Source of the DNA: Microvirga sp. VF16
GTDB taxonomy: Bacteria > Pseudomonadota > Alphaproteobacteria > Rhizobiales > Beijerinckiaceae
NCBI RefSeq assembly: GCF_016864375.1
Contig: NZ_CP069354.1
Location: forward strand, 2,067,501-2,131,500
Length of the DNA stretch: 64,000 nucleotides
Reading direction: 5' to 3'
The notes beneath the pieces are model-generated. The model was not told where the DNA came from, ran no database searches, and saw nothing but the letters and a program-made list of their open reading frames with translations. The first letter of the stretch is position 1. The number at the start of each line of letters is the position of its first letter. Position numbers and translations under genes: made by a program. Below are positions 27,740-35,816 of the stretch, in pieces.

Positions 27740-28849
27740 TTACCGCTCGCCGAGATAGGTGAAGAGCGTCTGGCGCCACCACTCTCCCTGGATCGTATCG
27801 AGCATCACGACGTCAATCGGCTTGCGCAGCCCGCTGCCGAGAGGCAAGGCGATGCCGTACATCTGCTGGTCGAAGGTGACATCGAGCATTGCGGCGGACG
27901 AGGAGAACTGCTCGCGCACGATCCAGGCGAGCAGGGGCTTGTCGTAGACGAAGGCGTCCAGCGTGCCGTTCCGGATGGCAGTCAGGCCGTCGTGAGGTGT
28001 CGGAAACCTTTGGTAGGAGATGCGGCGGGAGATGAGATATTCCTCCGTCGAAGATCCCTGGACAGCCCCGACACGGGCCGATGCGAGGTCGCCGACGGTT
28101 GTGACCAGCCCTTGCAGCTTGCCTGCGGTCAGGGTCGAGGTGACGCTTGCGGTGAACACGGCGATGGCGACGATCGATGCGACCATCCACAGAACGGCTA
28201 GGGCACGGCCGAGGCCCGTTCTTGGGGCTAGGTATCCGGTGCTGGCCTGAGTCATGGCCTCGGCGGACCACCAGATGCTCGTACCGAGCCCCTTGATTGC
28301 GCCGCCGCCGAAATCCTCATTGTGGCGGCGCTCGAGGAACCAGATCAGCAGTCCGACCGCAAGTGTCAGGCCAATGAGAGCCAGGATCGCCTGGACGAAG
28401 CCGACCGACGTCAACGTGCGGACGATCAGCGTCCAGGCGCTGGGCGATGCAGAGGGAACGGCGATCCCAAGCCCGCTGAGATAGAACGGATGACTGAAAT
28501 CGAGCATCCGTTCACGCTCCGCCGTGATGGTGAGCGCGGCCACCGACGCATCGTAGCGTCCGGCTGCCGTGCCTTGGAGAAGCCCCTGGACTGTGGGCTC
28601 CTCGACGAACCTGTATCGAAGCTTCGCCTGCTCGGCGATCCGATGCCAGAGTTCGACGCTGATGCCCCTCCAGGTGCCATCGGGCGCCTTCATGGAAAAG
28701 GGCGCGGCTTCCTTGGTGGCAACGACCAGTTCCCGTTGAGGTGGCTCCTGAGAATTCGCCTCGCCAATTCCCGTCAGGAGCAGCCCGAGGCAGAGCAGGG
28801 GGGCAAGACAAGAATGGAGGAGCGACGTTTCCCGGAAAGATCCATGCAT
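27740..28849 (-). CDS. Ionotropic glutamate receptor-like protein (SBP plus pore)
   Basis: A 369-residue protein with the GluR0-like order: signal peptide (LLHSCLAPLLCLGLLLTGIGEA), substrate-binding lobe 1 (ELVVATKEAAPFSMKAPDGTWRG onward), TM helix (ILALIGLTLAVGLLIWFLERR), re-entrant pore segment (GTSIWWSAEAMTQASTGYLAPRTGLGR), TM helix (WMVASIVAIAVFTASVTSTL), then lobe 2. The selectivity-filter position reads STGYLAP rather than TVGYGD, so potassium selectivity is doubtful. The start is set at 28849 by the signal peptide. It is the last gene of the minus-strand cluster, separated from it by a repeat. Confidence 0.82.
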   Translation of the reverse strand: MHGSFRETSLLHSCLAPLLCLGLLLTGIGEANSQEPPQRELVVATKEAAPFSMKAPDGTWRGISVELWHRIAEQAKLRYRFVEEPTVQGLLQGTAAGRYDASVAALTITAERERMLDFSHPFYLSGLGIAVPSASPSAWTLIVRTLTSVGFVQAILALIGLTLAVGLLIWFLERRHNEDFGGGAIKGLGTSIWWSAEAMTQASTGYLAPRTGLGRALAVLWMVASIVAIAVFTASVTSTLTAGKLQGLVTTVGDLASARVGAVQGSSTEEYLISRRISYQRFPTPHDGLTAIRNGTLDAFVYDKPLLAWIVREQFSSSAAMLDVTFDQQMYGIALPLGSGLRKPIDVVMLDTIQGEWWRQTLFTYLGER

Positions 28850-28916
28850 CGGTCTACCTTCACAGGAATGGAGCTCTACGCCCCATGATGGCGTGCGGCG
28901 GGCCTTTCCTTCGGCT

Positions 28917-29018
28917 AGCGCATCGTGCGGAAAACCGGGTCCACTTTTCCGCACGATGCGCTCTTCAAAGAGTGGAGCATCGGACCCAAAAGTGGGTCCA
29001 CTTTTGGGTCCGATGCTC
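28917..29018. repeat. Two adjacent large palindromes of a dispersed repeat family
   Basis: The first palindrome (28917-28962) has perfect 18-bp arms beginning AGCGCATCGTGCGG around CCGGGTCCAC. The second (28975-29018) has perfect 21-bp arms GAGCATCGGACCCAAAAGTG + G around GT. Both share TCCACTTTT. They fill the gap between the HAD gene and the glutamate-receptor-like gene and would fold into strong RNA hairpins. Related copies are at 19250 and 55606. Confidence 0.85.
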
Positions 29019-29038
29019 TAGAGGCCGCGCCGTTCCGC

Positions 29039-30034
29039 TTAGGGGAAGATGATACGCCAGTCTCTTTTCATGTCGACGAGCGTCCAGCCGCGCGCGGTCG
29101 CCTCGTCCAGGGCCTTGTTGAGCCTGCCGACATGTGACTGCCGGTCATAGGCCCATTCGCGCTCGGCGTCGGTGTGATGGACGATACCCATGAAGCGTGG
29201 GCCATTGCCCGCTGCCGTCCATTGCAGCATCTGGAGGTCGCCGTCCGAGTTGCCGAAGGCGAAGATCGGACGGCGTCCGATGAAGCGGTTGATGCCGACC
29301 GGCTTGCCTGGACCGTCGTCGATGAACTCAATCTCGGGCTCCTTCAGGATCGTCGGCTTGCCGTCTGCACCGATCTCGAACTTTGTTACGCCGGATGAGC
29401 CGATCACCTGCTCGGGCGGGATCCCGTAGATGCGTTCCGCGAAGACGCGCATGAACTCCACGCCTCCGCCGGACACGATGAAGGTCTTGAAGCCGTTGGC
29501 CCGCAGATAGCTCAACAGCTCGATCTGCGGCTGATAGACGAGGTCCGTGTAGGGACGGTTTTTGGTCGGATGACGCGCCGTGGCGAGCCAGTCCCTTACC
29601 GCCTTCGTGAACTCGTCGATGGGCATGCCGGAATGGGTCACGGCCATGATCTCGAGCAGGCCTTTCTCTCCCGCGACCAAGATACTTTTCAGATCTCCTG
29701 CGACCACGGAGAGAAACGGCTCCTTGTCTTTCCACTCAGGCCGCTGCGGGGCGAGCCGCCTGATCTCATCGAGAGCGAACTCGACCTGGAAATAGATCGG
29801 CTGCTCGGCCCAGAGGGTGCCGTCATTGTCGAAGGTCGCGATGCGCTCGGGCGGCGGAACGAAATCGGGTCCGCCCTCGCGGGTCACGCGTCCGACGAAG
29901 TCGACGATGGCCTGCTTGACTGGCCCGTCATTCCAGGATGGGAGAGGGTCGGGTTGCGCATGAACCGGGGCCAGCGGTAGCCAGAGGGCCAGAAGGCCGG
30001 TTCCGATCCATGAGAGCAATTGCCGGCGGTTCAT
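29039..30034 (-). CDS. HAD-family phosphatase, exported
   Basis: A 331-residue haloacid-dehalogenase-superfamily hydrolase of the phosphoserine-phosphatase-like type. The nucleophile motif is FDNDGTLW (DxDGT), the middle motif FIVSGGGVEFM, and the acidic motif FGNSDGDLQML, so the active site is complete. It has an N-terminal signal (MNRRQLLSWIGTGLLALWLPLAPVHA) with an RR pair, pointing to the periplasm. It begins one base after the DUF1622 stop codon. A paralogue without signal is encoded at 30434. Substrate unknown. Confidence 0.87.
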   Translation of the reverse strand: MNRRQLLSWIGTGLLALWLPLAPVHAQPDPLPSWNDGPVKQAIVDFVGRVTREGGPDFVPPPERIATFDNDGTLWAEQPIYFQVEFALDEIRRLAPQRPEWKDKEPFLSVVAGDLKSILVAGEKGLLEIMAVTHSGMPIDEFTKAVRDWLATARHPTKNRPYTDLVYQPQIELLSYLRANGFKTFIVSGGGVEFMRVFAERIYGIPPEQVIGSSGVTKFEIGADGKPTILKEPEIEFIDDGPGKPVGINRFIGRRPIFAFGNSDGDLQMLQWTAAGNGPRFMGIVHHTDAEREWAYDRQSHVGRLNKALDEATARGWTLVDMKRDWRIIFP

Positions 30035-30035
30035 C

Positions 30036-30437
30036 CTAGGCTCCTCTCGATTCCCTTTTCCGCTCCTCGGCTCTCTCGTGCTGGAGTTCCCGGATTTCGG
30101 TCAGGTCGCGTTCCAGAAAGAAGTTGAGGAAGGTGCGGATCACGGCAATGGCGCCGAGCCTGGCGACGGATTCCCAACCGGTCGTGATCGATGTTTCGAT
30201 GATGTCCGCGCCGAGCTGAAAGGTCAGCCCGGCGACGAGAATGCGGGCATAACGAAGCCAGACCTCGCGCCGCGCGGCGTTCGTCATCGTTCCGGCGAAC
30301 ATCATGCGCAAGCCCGAGGCGAAGGCCTCGATCGTGCCAAAGAGCACGATAACGAGCGCCATCGCGTCGATCAGGAATATGGCATATTCCGTGCTGGTGA
30401 TCAGCCATTCCTTCACTGGCACCTCCGATTGGGTCAT
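30036..30437 (-). CDS. DUF1622 membrane protein
   Basis: A 133-residue inner-membrane protein with about three hydrophobic helices (IFLIDAMALVIVLFGTIEAF; YARILVAGLTFQLGADII; AIAVIRTFLNFFLERDL) and a charged C-terminal tail. It matches the DUF1622 pattern. Its ATG overlaps the stop of the upstream HAD gene by four bases (ATGA), and the next HAD gene starts right after its stop, so all three are translated together. Confidence 0.85.
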   Translation of the reverse strand: MTQSEVPVKEWLITSTEYAIFLIDAMALVIVLFGTIEAFASGLRMMFAGTMTNAARREVWLRYARILVAGLTFQLGADIIETSITTGWESVARLGAIAVIRTFLNFFLERDLTEIRELQHERAEERKRESRGA

Positions 30438-31381
30438 GACGAGGGCCGCTTTTCTGTAGCTGCGCTCGGGAAGACGGCTTTCCAGGCCTCCTTCATGCCG
30501 ATCACGGTGATCCCGTACTCATCTGCCTTGTCGAGGGCCTCGACCAAAGGGCTCAGGCGGAATTCCCGGTCGTAAGCGAATTCCCGCTCGCCATCGTCGT
30601 GATGCAGCAGCAGCGCGAGCCTCGGCCCGGAGCCTGCCAATGTGTAGCGCAGCATCGCCAAGTCGCCATCGGAGTTGCCGAAGGCGAGGATCGGGCGTCG
30701 TCCGATGTGGAGGCCGATATTGGCAGGTTTCACCTCGCGGTCGTCGAAGCTGTTGAGTTCGCCGATCTTCGTCAATACGGCGCGGCCATTCTGGATTTCG
30801 AAGCGCAGTTTCGCGCTCGATCCGATCACCTGCTCGCGTGGAATGCCGTAAGCCTCCTCGGAAAAGGCTCTGATCAGGTCGATGCCGCCGCCCGAGACGA
30901 TGTAGGTCTTGAAGTTGTTCGAGCGTAGGTATTGGAGCAGCTCGATTTGCGGCTGGTAGATGCATTGTTTGAACAGGCACCCGAGTTGAGGGTGCTTCGC
31001 GGAAGCAAACCAAGTTCGTGCGAGATGATCGAACTCGTCTTCGCTCATTCCGGTATGAGTGGCGGCAAAGAGCTCCATGACGCCCTGTTTTCCGAGTGCA
31101 TGCAGGGCCGTGTGATCGCGCTCGATGAAAGCCTTGAATGGCTGCCGTTCCTTGATCGAGGGATCGTGCACGGCAAGCTCGCGGATGCGATCGATCAGAA
31201 AGAAGATCTGTGTCTGAAACGGCTGCTCGCACCACAGGGTGCCGTCATTATCAAAGGTTGCGATGCGCTCAGACGGCGGAACATAGTCCGACCCGCCTTC
31301 CATCGTCACGCGTGCCACGAAGTCGAGAATGGCGGACCTCGCCGGTCCTTCATTCCAGGATGGGAGCAGTCGATCCGCCAT
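30434..31381 (-). CDS. HAD-family phosphatase, cytoplasmic paralogue
   Basis: A 315-residue HAD hydrolase clearly related to the exported protein at 29039: both have PSWN.GP, a FDNDGTLW.EQP nucleophile region, YIVSGGGIDLI and AFGNSDGDLAML. This copy lacks a signal peptide. The frame is open upstream to 31597 but the paralogue alignment sets the start at MADRLLPSWNEGP (31381). A coupled ATGA overlap with DUF1622 follows. Confidence 0.87.
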   Translation of the reverse strand: MADRLLPSWNEGPARSAILDFVARVTMEGGSDYVPPSERIATFDNDGTLWCEQPFQTQIFFLIDRIRELAVHDPSIKERQPFKAFIERDHTALHALGKQGVMELFAATHTGMSEDEFDHLARTWFASAKHPQLGCLFKQCIYQPQIELLQYLRSNNFKTYIVSGGGIDLIRAFSEEAYGIPREQVIGSSAKLRFEIQNGRAVLTKIGELNSFDDREVKPANIGLHIGRRPILAFGNSDGDLAMLRYTLAGSGPRLALLLHHDDGEREFAYDREFRLSPLVEALDKADEYGITVIGMKEAWKAVFPSAATEKRPSS

Positions 31382-31404
31382 GCTCAAACCTCGTCTCTCA
31401 TCGT

Positions 31405-31432
31405 GGTCGGGCGGCGGGATTGCCGCCCGACC
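31405..31432. other. Intercistronic hairpin
   Basis: An 11-bp perfect stem GGTCGGGCGGC/GCCGCCCGACC with a GGGATT loop lies between the sulfatase at 31441 and the HAD gene. There is no T-run on the minus strand, so RNA processing or partial termination is more likely than full termination. Confidence 0.5.
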
Positions 31433-31440
31433 GGCTTTAT

Positions 31441-32991
31441 TCAGTCGCCGCTCGCTCCTTCGGACATCTTCGCCATGGCATCGTCGATGGTGAAGGTGTT
31501 CGGCTTCTGGACGGCTGGGAACTCCCGGAACGTCTCCGCGAACTTCGCTGCAACCGCCTGCACTGCATAGATCAGATAGGCGTGCTGCATCATCCAATCG
31601 TCATAAGTATTCGAAGTGATGGTTGCGTATTCATAAGGATCGGTGCGAAGATTATAGATAACTGGAGCTCTCAGCCGCACGAACGGATCGCGCCAGACGG
31701 CCAGGCGGCCGGGGGTGCGCTGCTCCATGAATGTGATCTTCCAGTTGTCCATGCGGATCGCTAGTGTGTCGCCGTCATCACTGAAGTAGAAGTAGAAGTT
31801 TCGCGGGCTCTTCTCGGTTTCGCCGGTCAGGTACGGCAGCAGGTTGTAGCCGTCGATGTGGTTCTTGTATGTCCGCCCGATAGCCTGATGCCCTTTCTTC
31901 AGCTTGTCGACCACATCCGGATCTCCGGCCATGGCCAGGAAAGTCGGCAGCCAGTCGTGATGCTGCACGATCTCGTTGCTGATCGAGCCGGCCTCGATCT
32001 TGCCCGGCCAGCGCACCAGCAGCGGTACACGGAAAGCGCCTTCCCAGTTGGTGTTCTTCTCGCTACGGAATGGAGTGGTGCCGCCATCCGGCCAGGAGTT
32101 GCGATGCGGCCCATTGTCGGTCGAGTATTGCACGAAGGTATCGTCGGCGATGCCGAGTTCGTCGAGGAAGTCGAGCATCTCGCCGACATTCTTGTCATGG
32201 TCGATCATGGTGTCGTGATAGGTTGACTGCCAGCGCCCCGCTTGCCCACGGCTCTCAGGCTTCGTGTGCGTATAGAGATGCATGTGCGTCGTGTTGAGCC
32301 ATACGAACCATGGCTTTCCGGTCTCCTCCTGCCGCTTGATGAAGTCCTTGGCGGCAGCAATGAACTCGTCGTCGCAGGTCTCCATGCGCTTCCGGTTGAG
32401 CGGGCCGGTGTCCTCGATCTTCTGCTTGCCGACCTTTCCCCAGCGCGGCATCTCGGTGGTGTCGTCCTTATCCGTCGCCCAGGAGTGGATGACACCGCGT
32501 GGCCCGAATTTCTCGCGGAACTCCGGGAAATCCTTCGCCGAAGGATAGTCATCCATTTCCGGCTCTTCCTCGGCGTTGAGGTGGTAGAGATTGCCGAAGA
32601 ATTCGTCGAAGCCGTGGTTGGTCGGCAGCATATGATTGAGATCGCCGAGATGGTTCTTGCCGAATTGGCCGGTGGCATAGCCCTGGTTCTTGAGGGCCGC
32701 CGCGATCGTGATGATCTTCTCGTTCATGCCGATGGGTGCGCCGGGGATGCCCACCTTGGATAGCCCCGTACGGTAGACGCTCTGTCCGGTGATGAAGGCC
32801 GAGCGCCCGGCGGTGCAGGATTGCTCACCATAGGAGTCGGTGAACATCATGCCCTCGCGAGCAAGGCGGTCGATATTGGGCGTCTTGTAGCCCATGAGTC
32901 CGTGCGAGTAGCAACTCAAATTTGAGATGCCGATGTCATCCCCCCAGATGACGAGAATGTTCGGCTTGCGGTCTTTAGGCGATTTAGCCAT
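31441..32991 (-). CDS. Sulfatase, CTAGR type (copy 1)
   Basis: A 516-residue S1-type sulfatase that would hydrolyse a sulfate ester. KPNILVIWGDDIG is the first metal-binding segment; Cys59 in SCTAGRSAF is the residue expected to become formylglycine, in a CxAxR variant of CxPxR; GQFGKNHLGD and STDNGPHRNSWPDGG complete the active site. No signal peptide, so cytoplasmic unless carried by another route. The start is set at MAKSPK (32991) with GGAGGA upstream. It is a paralogue of the genes at 33690 and 38199, and an FGE gene is present at 41542. Confidence 0.9.
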   Translation of the reverse strand: MAKSPKDRKPNILVIWGDDIGISNLSCYSHGLMGYKTPNIDRLAREGMMFTDSYGEQSCTAGRSAFITGQSVYRTGLSKVGIPGAPIGMNEKIITIAAALKNQGYATGQFGKNHLGDLNHMLPTNHGFDEFFGNLYHLNAEEEPEMDDYPSAKDFPEFREKFGPRGVIHSWATDKDDTTEMPRWGKVGKQKIEDTGPLNRKRMETCDDEFIAAAKDFIKRQEETGKPWFVWLNTTHMHLYTHTKPESRGQAGRWQSTYHDTMIDHDKNVGEMLDFLDELGIADDTFVQYSTDNGPHRNSWPDGGTTPFRSEKNTNWEGAFRVPLLVRWPGKIEAGSISNEIVQHHDWLPTFLAMAGDPDVVDKLKKGHQAIGRTYKNHIDGYNLLPYLTGETEKSPRNFYFYFSDDGDTLAIRMDNWKITFMEQRTPGRLAVWRDPFVRLRAPVIYNLRTDPYEYATITSNTYDDWMMQHAYLIYAVQAVAAKFAETFREFPAVQKPNTFTIDDAMAKMSEGASGD

Positions 32992-33172
32992 AGCGATGCT
33001 CCTCCTTGTAAAGCTTTGACATACCTGGCTGTTTTCTTGTTCGCGGCAGGCGAGGCGACCGGAACAAGTGGCGTGACGCAACGTTGTCGGCATCTGGCAA
33101 CCGGCCTCGCGTGTCAGTCTGCGACAGCGGTTCCCAAGACAAGCGTGGCGTGAACAAAGTTTGGAGAGTGGC

Positions 33173-33391
33173 GTGTTTCTCGACGATAAGTTTTCTTATG
33201 GCGGGTGGAGCGGCCCTTCGTGCCAAGCCTGCAAGCAGCCGATCCTGCCAAGCGATCGCATCAAACGAGTGGAGTTTCAGAACGATCTCGACGGAACGAA
33301 GGGGCTGACGGGCGATTATCACGTGGCCTGCAGCAAACCCTTCGCCTCGCTGGCGAACGTGATCAACTTCAACCCCTGGGCGGGATGGTAG
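33173..33391 (+). CDS. Small protein with CxxC and HxxC zinc-finger-like motif
   Basis: A 72-residue protein on the strand opposite to the sulfatases. It reads CQACKQPILPSDRIKRVEF, then GLTGDYHVACSKPFASLANV. The CxxC...HxxC layout suggests a small zinc site. GTG 33173 is chosen because GGAGAG is four bases upstream (TTG 33161 also possible). Meaningful motifs and the lack of overlap with another gene make it likely real. Function unknown. Confidence 0.6.
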   Translation: MFLDDKFSYGGWSGPSCQACKQPILPSDRIKRVEFQNDLDGTKGLTGDYHVACSKPFASLANVINFNPWAGW

Positions 33392-33689
33392 ACGCCGAGC
33401 GTGTCTCCCACCTGGAGATGCTCCTGATTCAATCGGCTTGACACAATCGGGAAGCCCGTCGTTCCCCGTTGTAACCCGATTGAGCATCGGCAGAGGGCGA
33501 AGACGCGTGCCTCGAGCGGTACCCTTCGTTCTTCGGATGCAGCATCCGGTCCGGCGATGAGGTGTCACCGGACCTTGGATGAGGCTGTTCTCAGCTTGGA
33601 TGCATACGACGACTGAAGATCGTGGTCGCATATGCTTCGCTGATGACATCTGCTATTGCTCCATGTCTTACAGGCTAACAACAGCTGAC
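33392..33689. other. Gap without recognised gene
   Basis: About 300 bases between the small zinc-finger-like gene and the end of sulfatase copy 2. The only structure seen is a loose inverted pair AATCGGG/CCCGATT near 33450-33482. No convincing ORF. Confidence 0.5.
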
Positions 33690-35237
33690 CTACTCGGCAG
33701 CGATCCTGGCGGGGCTGCCGCTGGCAGCGGCGGCCATGGCGTTCTGCTTCTCTCGCGCCTTTTCGAGAGCCTCGTCGATGCTGAAGCTCGACGGCCGCTG
33801 ACGTGGCGGGAATTCCTCGAAGGTTTTGAGGAACATACCGACGACCACCTGTGCGGGCACGATCAGGAACATGCGGTCGGCTGCCCATTTGGCATAAAAC
33901 ATGGTGGCATCTTCATCGGCCCGCTCGAACGGGTCGCTTCGAAGATTGAAGAGTTTTGGGAACCGCAAGGGAACGAATGGTTCCTGCCAGACCGACATGC
34001 CCTTGGCGCGCTGCTCCATGAAGTGGATCTTCCAGTTCTCGTAGCGCAGCGCCATCAAGTCCCCATCGTCGCTCCAGTAGAAGAAAGCCTTCCGCGGATT
34101 CTCCTTCTCCTCTTTCTTCAGGAAAGGCAGCATGTTGTAGCCGTCGATATGGACCTTGAAGGTCTTGTTGCCGGCCTTGTGCCCTTTCTTGAGCTTCCCG
34201 ACGATATCGGGTTCACCCGCGACGGCGAGCAGCGTCGGCAGCATATCCGTATGCGACACGATCTCGTTGGAGACGGTTCCCGGCTTGATCTTGCCCGGCC
34301 AGCGGATCATGCACGGCACGCGCCAGCCGCCTTCCCAGTTGGTGTCCTTCTCGCCGCGGAACGGTGTCCAGCCACCGTCAGGCCAGCTCAGGCATTCGGC
34401 ACCGTTGTCGGTCGAGTACATGACGATGGTGTTGTCGGCGATGCCGAGTTCATCGAGCTTGCCGAGCAAGCGGCCCACATGCCCGTCATGCTCCACCATG
34501 CCGTCGGGATAGAGGCCCAAACCCGTCACGCCATCCGACTCCTTCTTCAGGTGGGTGAAGACGTGCATCCGGGTCGAGTTCCACCAGACAAAGAACGGCT
34601 TACCGTCCGCGTTGGCCTTATCGATGAACTTGAGGGCTCCATCCAGGAACTCCTCGTCCACCGTTTCCATGCGCTTGCGTGTCAGCGGGCCGGTATTCTC
34701 GATTTTCTGAGTGCCGTCCGGCTTGGCCCAGCAATGCAGGACGCCGCGTGGGCCGAACCTCTCCTTGAACTTCGGATCCTTGGGATAGTCCGGGTTCTCA
34801 GGCTCTTCCTCGGCATTGAGGTGGTAAAGGTTGCCGAAGAACTCGTCGAAGCCGTGCACCGTCGGCAGGAACTCGTCGCGGTCGCCGAGATGGTTCTTGC
34901 CGAATTGGCCAGTGGTGTAGCCGAGTGGCTTGAGGAGTTCCGCGATGGTCGGATCCTCCGGCCGCAGGCCGAGATCGGCGCCGGGGAGGCCCACCTTGGT
35001 GAGGCCGGTGCGGATCGGCGACTGTCCGGTGATGAAGGCGGCGCGGCCGGCCGTGCAGCTCTGCTGGCCGTACCAGTCGGTGAACATCGCGCCTTCTCTG
35101 GCGATACGGTCGATGTTGGGGGTCTGATACCCCATGATGCCGTGGTTATAGGCGCTGATGTTGAACCAGCCGATGTCGTCACCCCAGATGATGAGGATGT
35201 TGGGCTTGCCGTTCTGCGGTTTAGGCTGTCTTGCCAT
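33690..35237 (-). CDS. Sulfatase, CTAGR type (copy 2)
   Basis: A 515-residue sulfatase. Metal segment KPNILIIWGDDIG, predicted formylglycine Cys61 in SCTAGRAAF, GQFGKNHLGD, MYSTDNGAECLSWPDGG and the shared segment HGFDEFFGNLYHLNAEEEPE place it in one subfamily with the copies at 31441 and 38199. No signal peptide. The C terminus (EKAREKQNAMAAAASGS) is low-complexity. Starts 51 bases after the DUF202 stop. Substrate cannot be predicted. Confidence 0.9.
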   Translation of the reverse strand: MARQPKPQNGKPNILIIWGDDIGWFNISAYNHGIMGYQTPNIDRIAREGAMFTDWYGQQSCTAGRAAFITGQSPIRTGLTKVGLPGADLGLRPEDPTIAELLKPLGYTTGQFGKNHLGDRDEFLPTVHGFDEFFGNLYHLNAEEEPENPDYPKDPKFKERFGPRGVLHCWAKPDGTQKIENTGPLTRKRMETVDEEFLDGALKFIDKANADGKPFFVWWNSTRMHVFTHLKKESDGVTGLGLYPDGMVEHDGHVGRLLGKLDELGIADNTIVMYSTDNGAECLSWPDGGWTPFRGEKDTNWEGGWRVPCMIRWPGKIKPGTVSNEIVSHTDMLPTLLAVAGEPDIVGKLKKGHKAGNKTFKVHIDGYNMLPFLKKEEKENPRKAFFYWSDDGDLMALRYENWKIHFMEQRAKGMSVWQEPFVPLRFPKLFNLRSDPFERADEDATMFYAKWAADRMFLIVPAQVVVGMFLKTFEEFPPRQRPSSFSIDEALEKAREKQNAMAAAASGSPARIAAE

Positions 35238-35288
35238 GATCGGCTCCCTAAAGCGGAGGGGGTTCGAGCAGTCGGGCGCGGTCCCTCC

Positions 35289-35747
35289 TCAACCGAAAGG
35301 CCCGACCTGAAAGAGCATGCTCACGATGGCCGCCACGCCGACGACGAGAAGGACGATGGCGGTGATCAGAGTGAGCGACGGTGGGAATCTGCTTTCGGCA
35401 TGAACGAGGCCGGCGGCCTTCATCGCCTTGCGCTCCTCGCGCAGGCCGATCATGAACTGCACATGATAGATGATGCCGATGACGAGCATCGCGATGCCGA
35501 GCGCGACGAGAACAACACCGAAATTGCGGGACGCCCCTGCGTGCGCGATCGTTCCGGCCTCACGGAGCTTCTCGAAGACCTGATAAATCGTGAATCCGAA
35601 GCTGATCAGCGAGAGCGACGTGCGGATCACGGACATCAGGGTCCGGTCGGCGCTCATCCGCGTGCGCTGGAAAGACATGCCGGTTCGGCGCGAGGACAGC
35701 TCGACGGAGATCCTGTCGGGATCGGACTGTGCGGTAATGGGACTCAT
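35289..35747 (-). CDS. DUF202 membrane protein
   Basis: A 152-residue inner-membrane protein of the DUF202/YidH type. RTRMSADRTLMSVIRTSLSLI is the family's amphipathic first segment, followed by three hydrophobic helices (SFGFTIYQVF; FGVVLVALGIAMLVIGIIYH; LITAIVLLVVGVAAIVSMLF). It lies between two sulfatase genes on the same strand. Role unknown. Confidence 0.85.
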   Translation of the reverse strand: MSPITAQSDPDRISVELSSRRTGMSFQRTRMSADRTLMSVIRTSLSLISFGFTIYQVFEKLREAGTIAHAGASRNFGVVLVALGIAMLVIGIIYHVQFMIGLREERKAMKAAGLVHAESRFPPSLTLITAIVLLVVGVAAIVSMLFQVGPFG

Positions 35748-35770
35748 CTCATCTGATCTCCCTATGGTGC

Positions 35771-35798
35771 CGGGCGGTACCGACTGCGGAACCGCCCG
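35771..35798. other. Intercistronic hairpin
   Basis: CGGGCGGT/ACCGCCCG arms, extended inward by CCG/CGG after one mismatch, sit between the long arylsulfatase gene and DUF202. No T-run on the minus strand follows; a processing or attenuation role is possible. Confidence 0.45.
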
Positions 35799-35816
35799 AC
35801 GGTTTGGTCGAACTCC

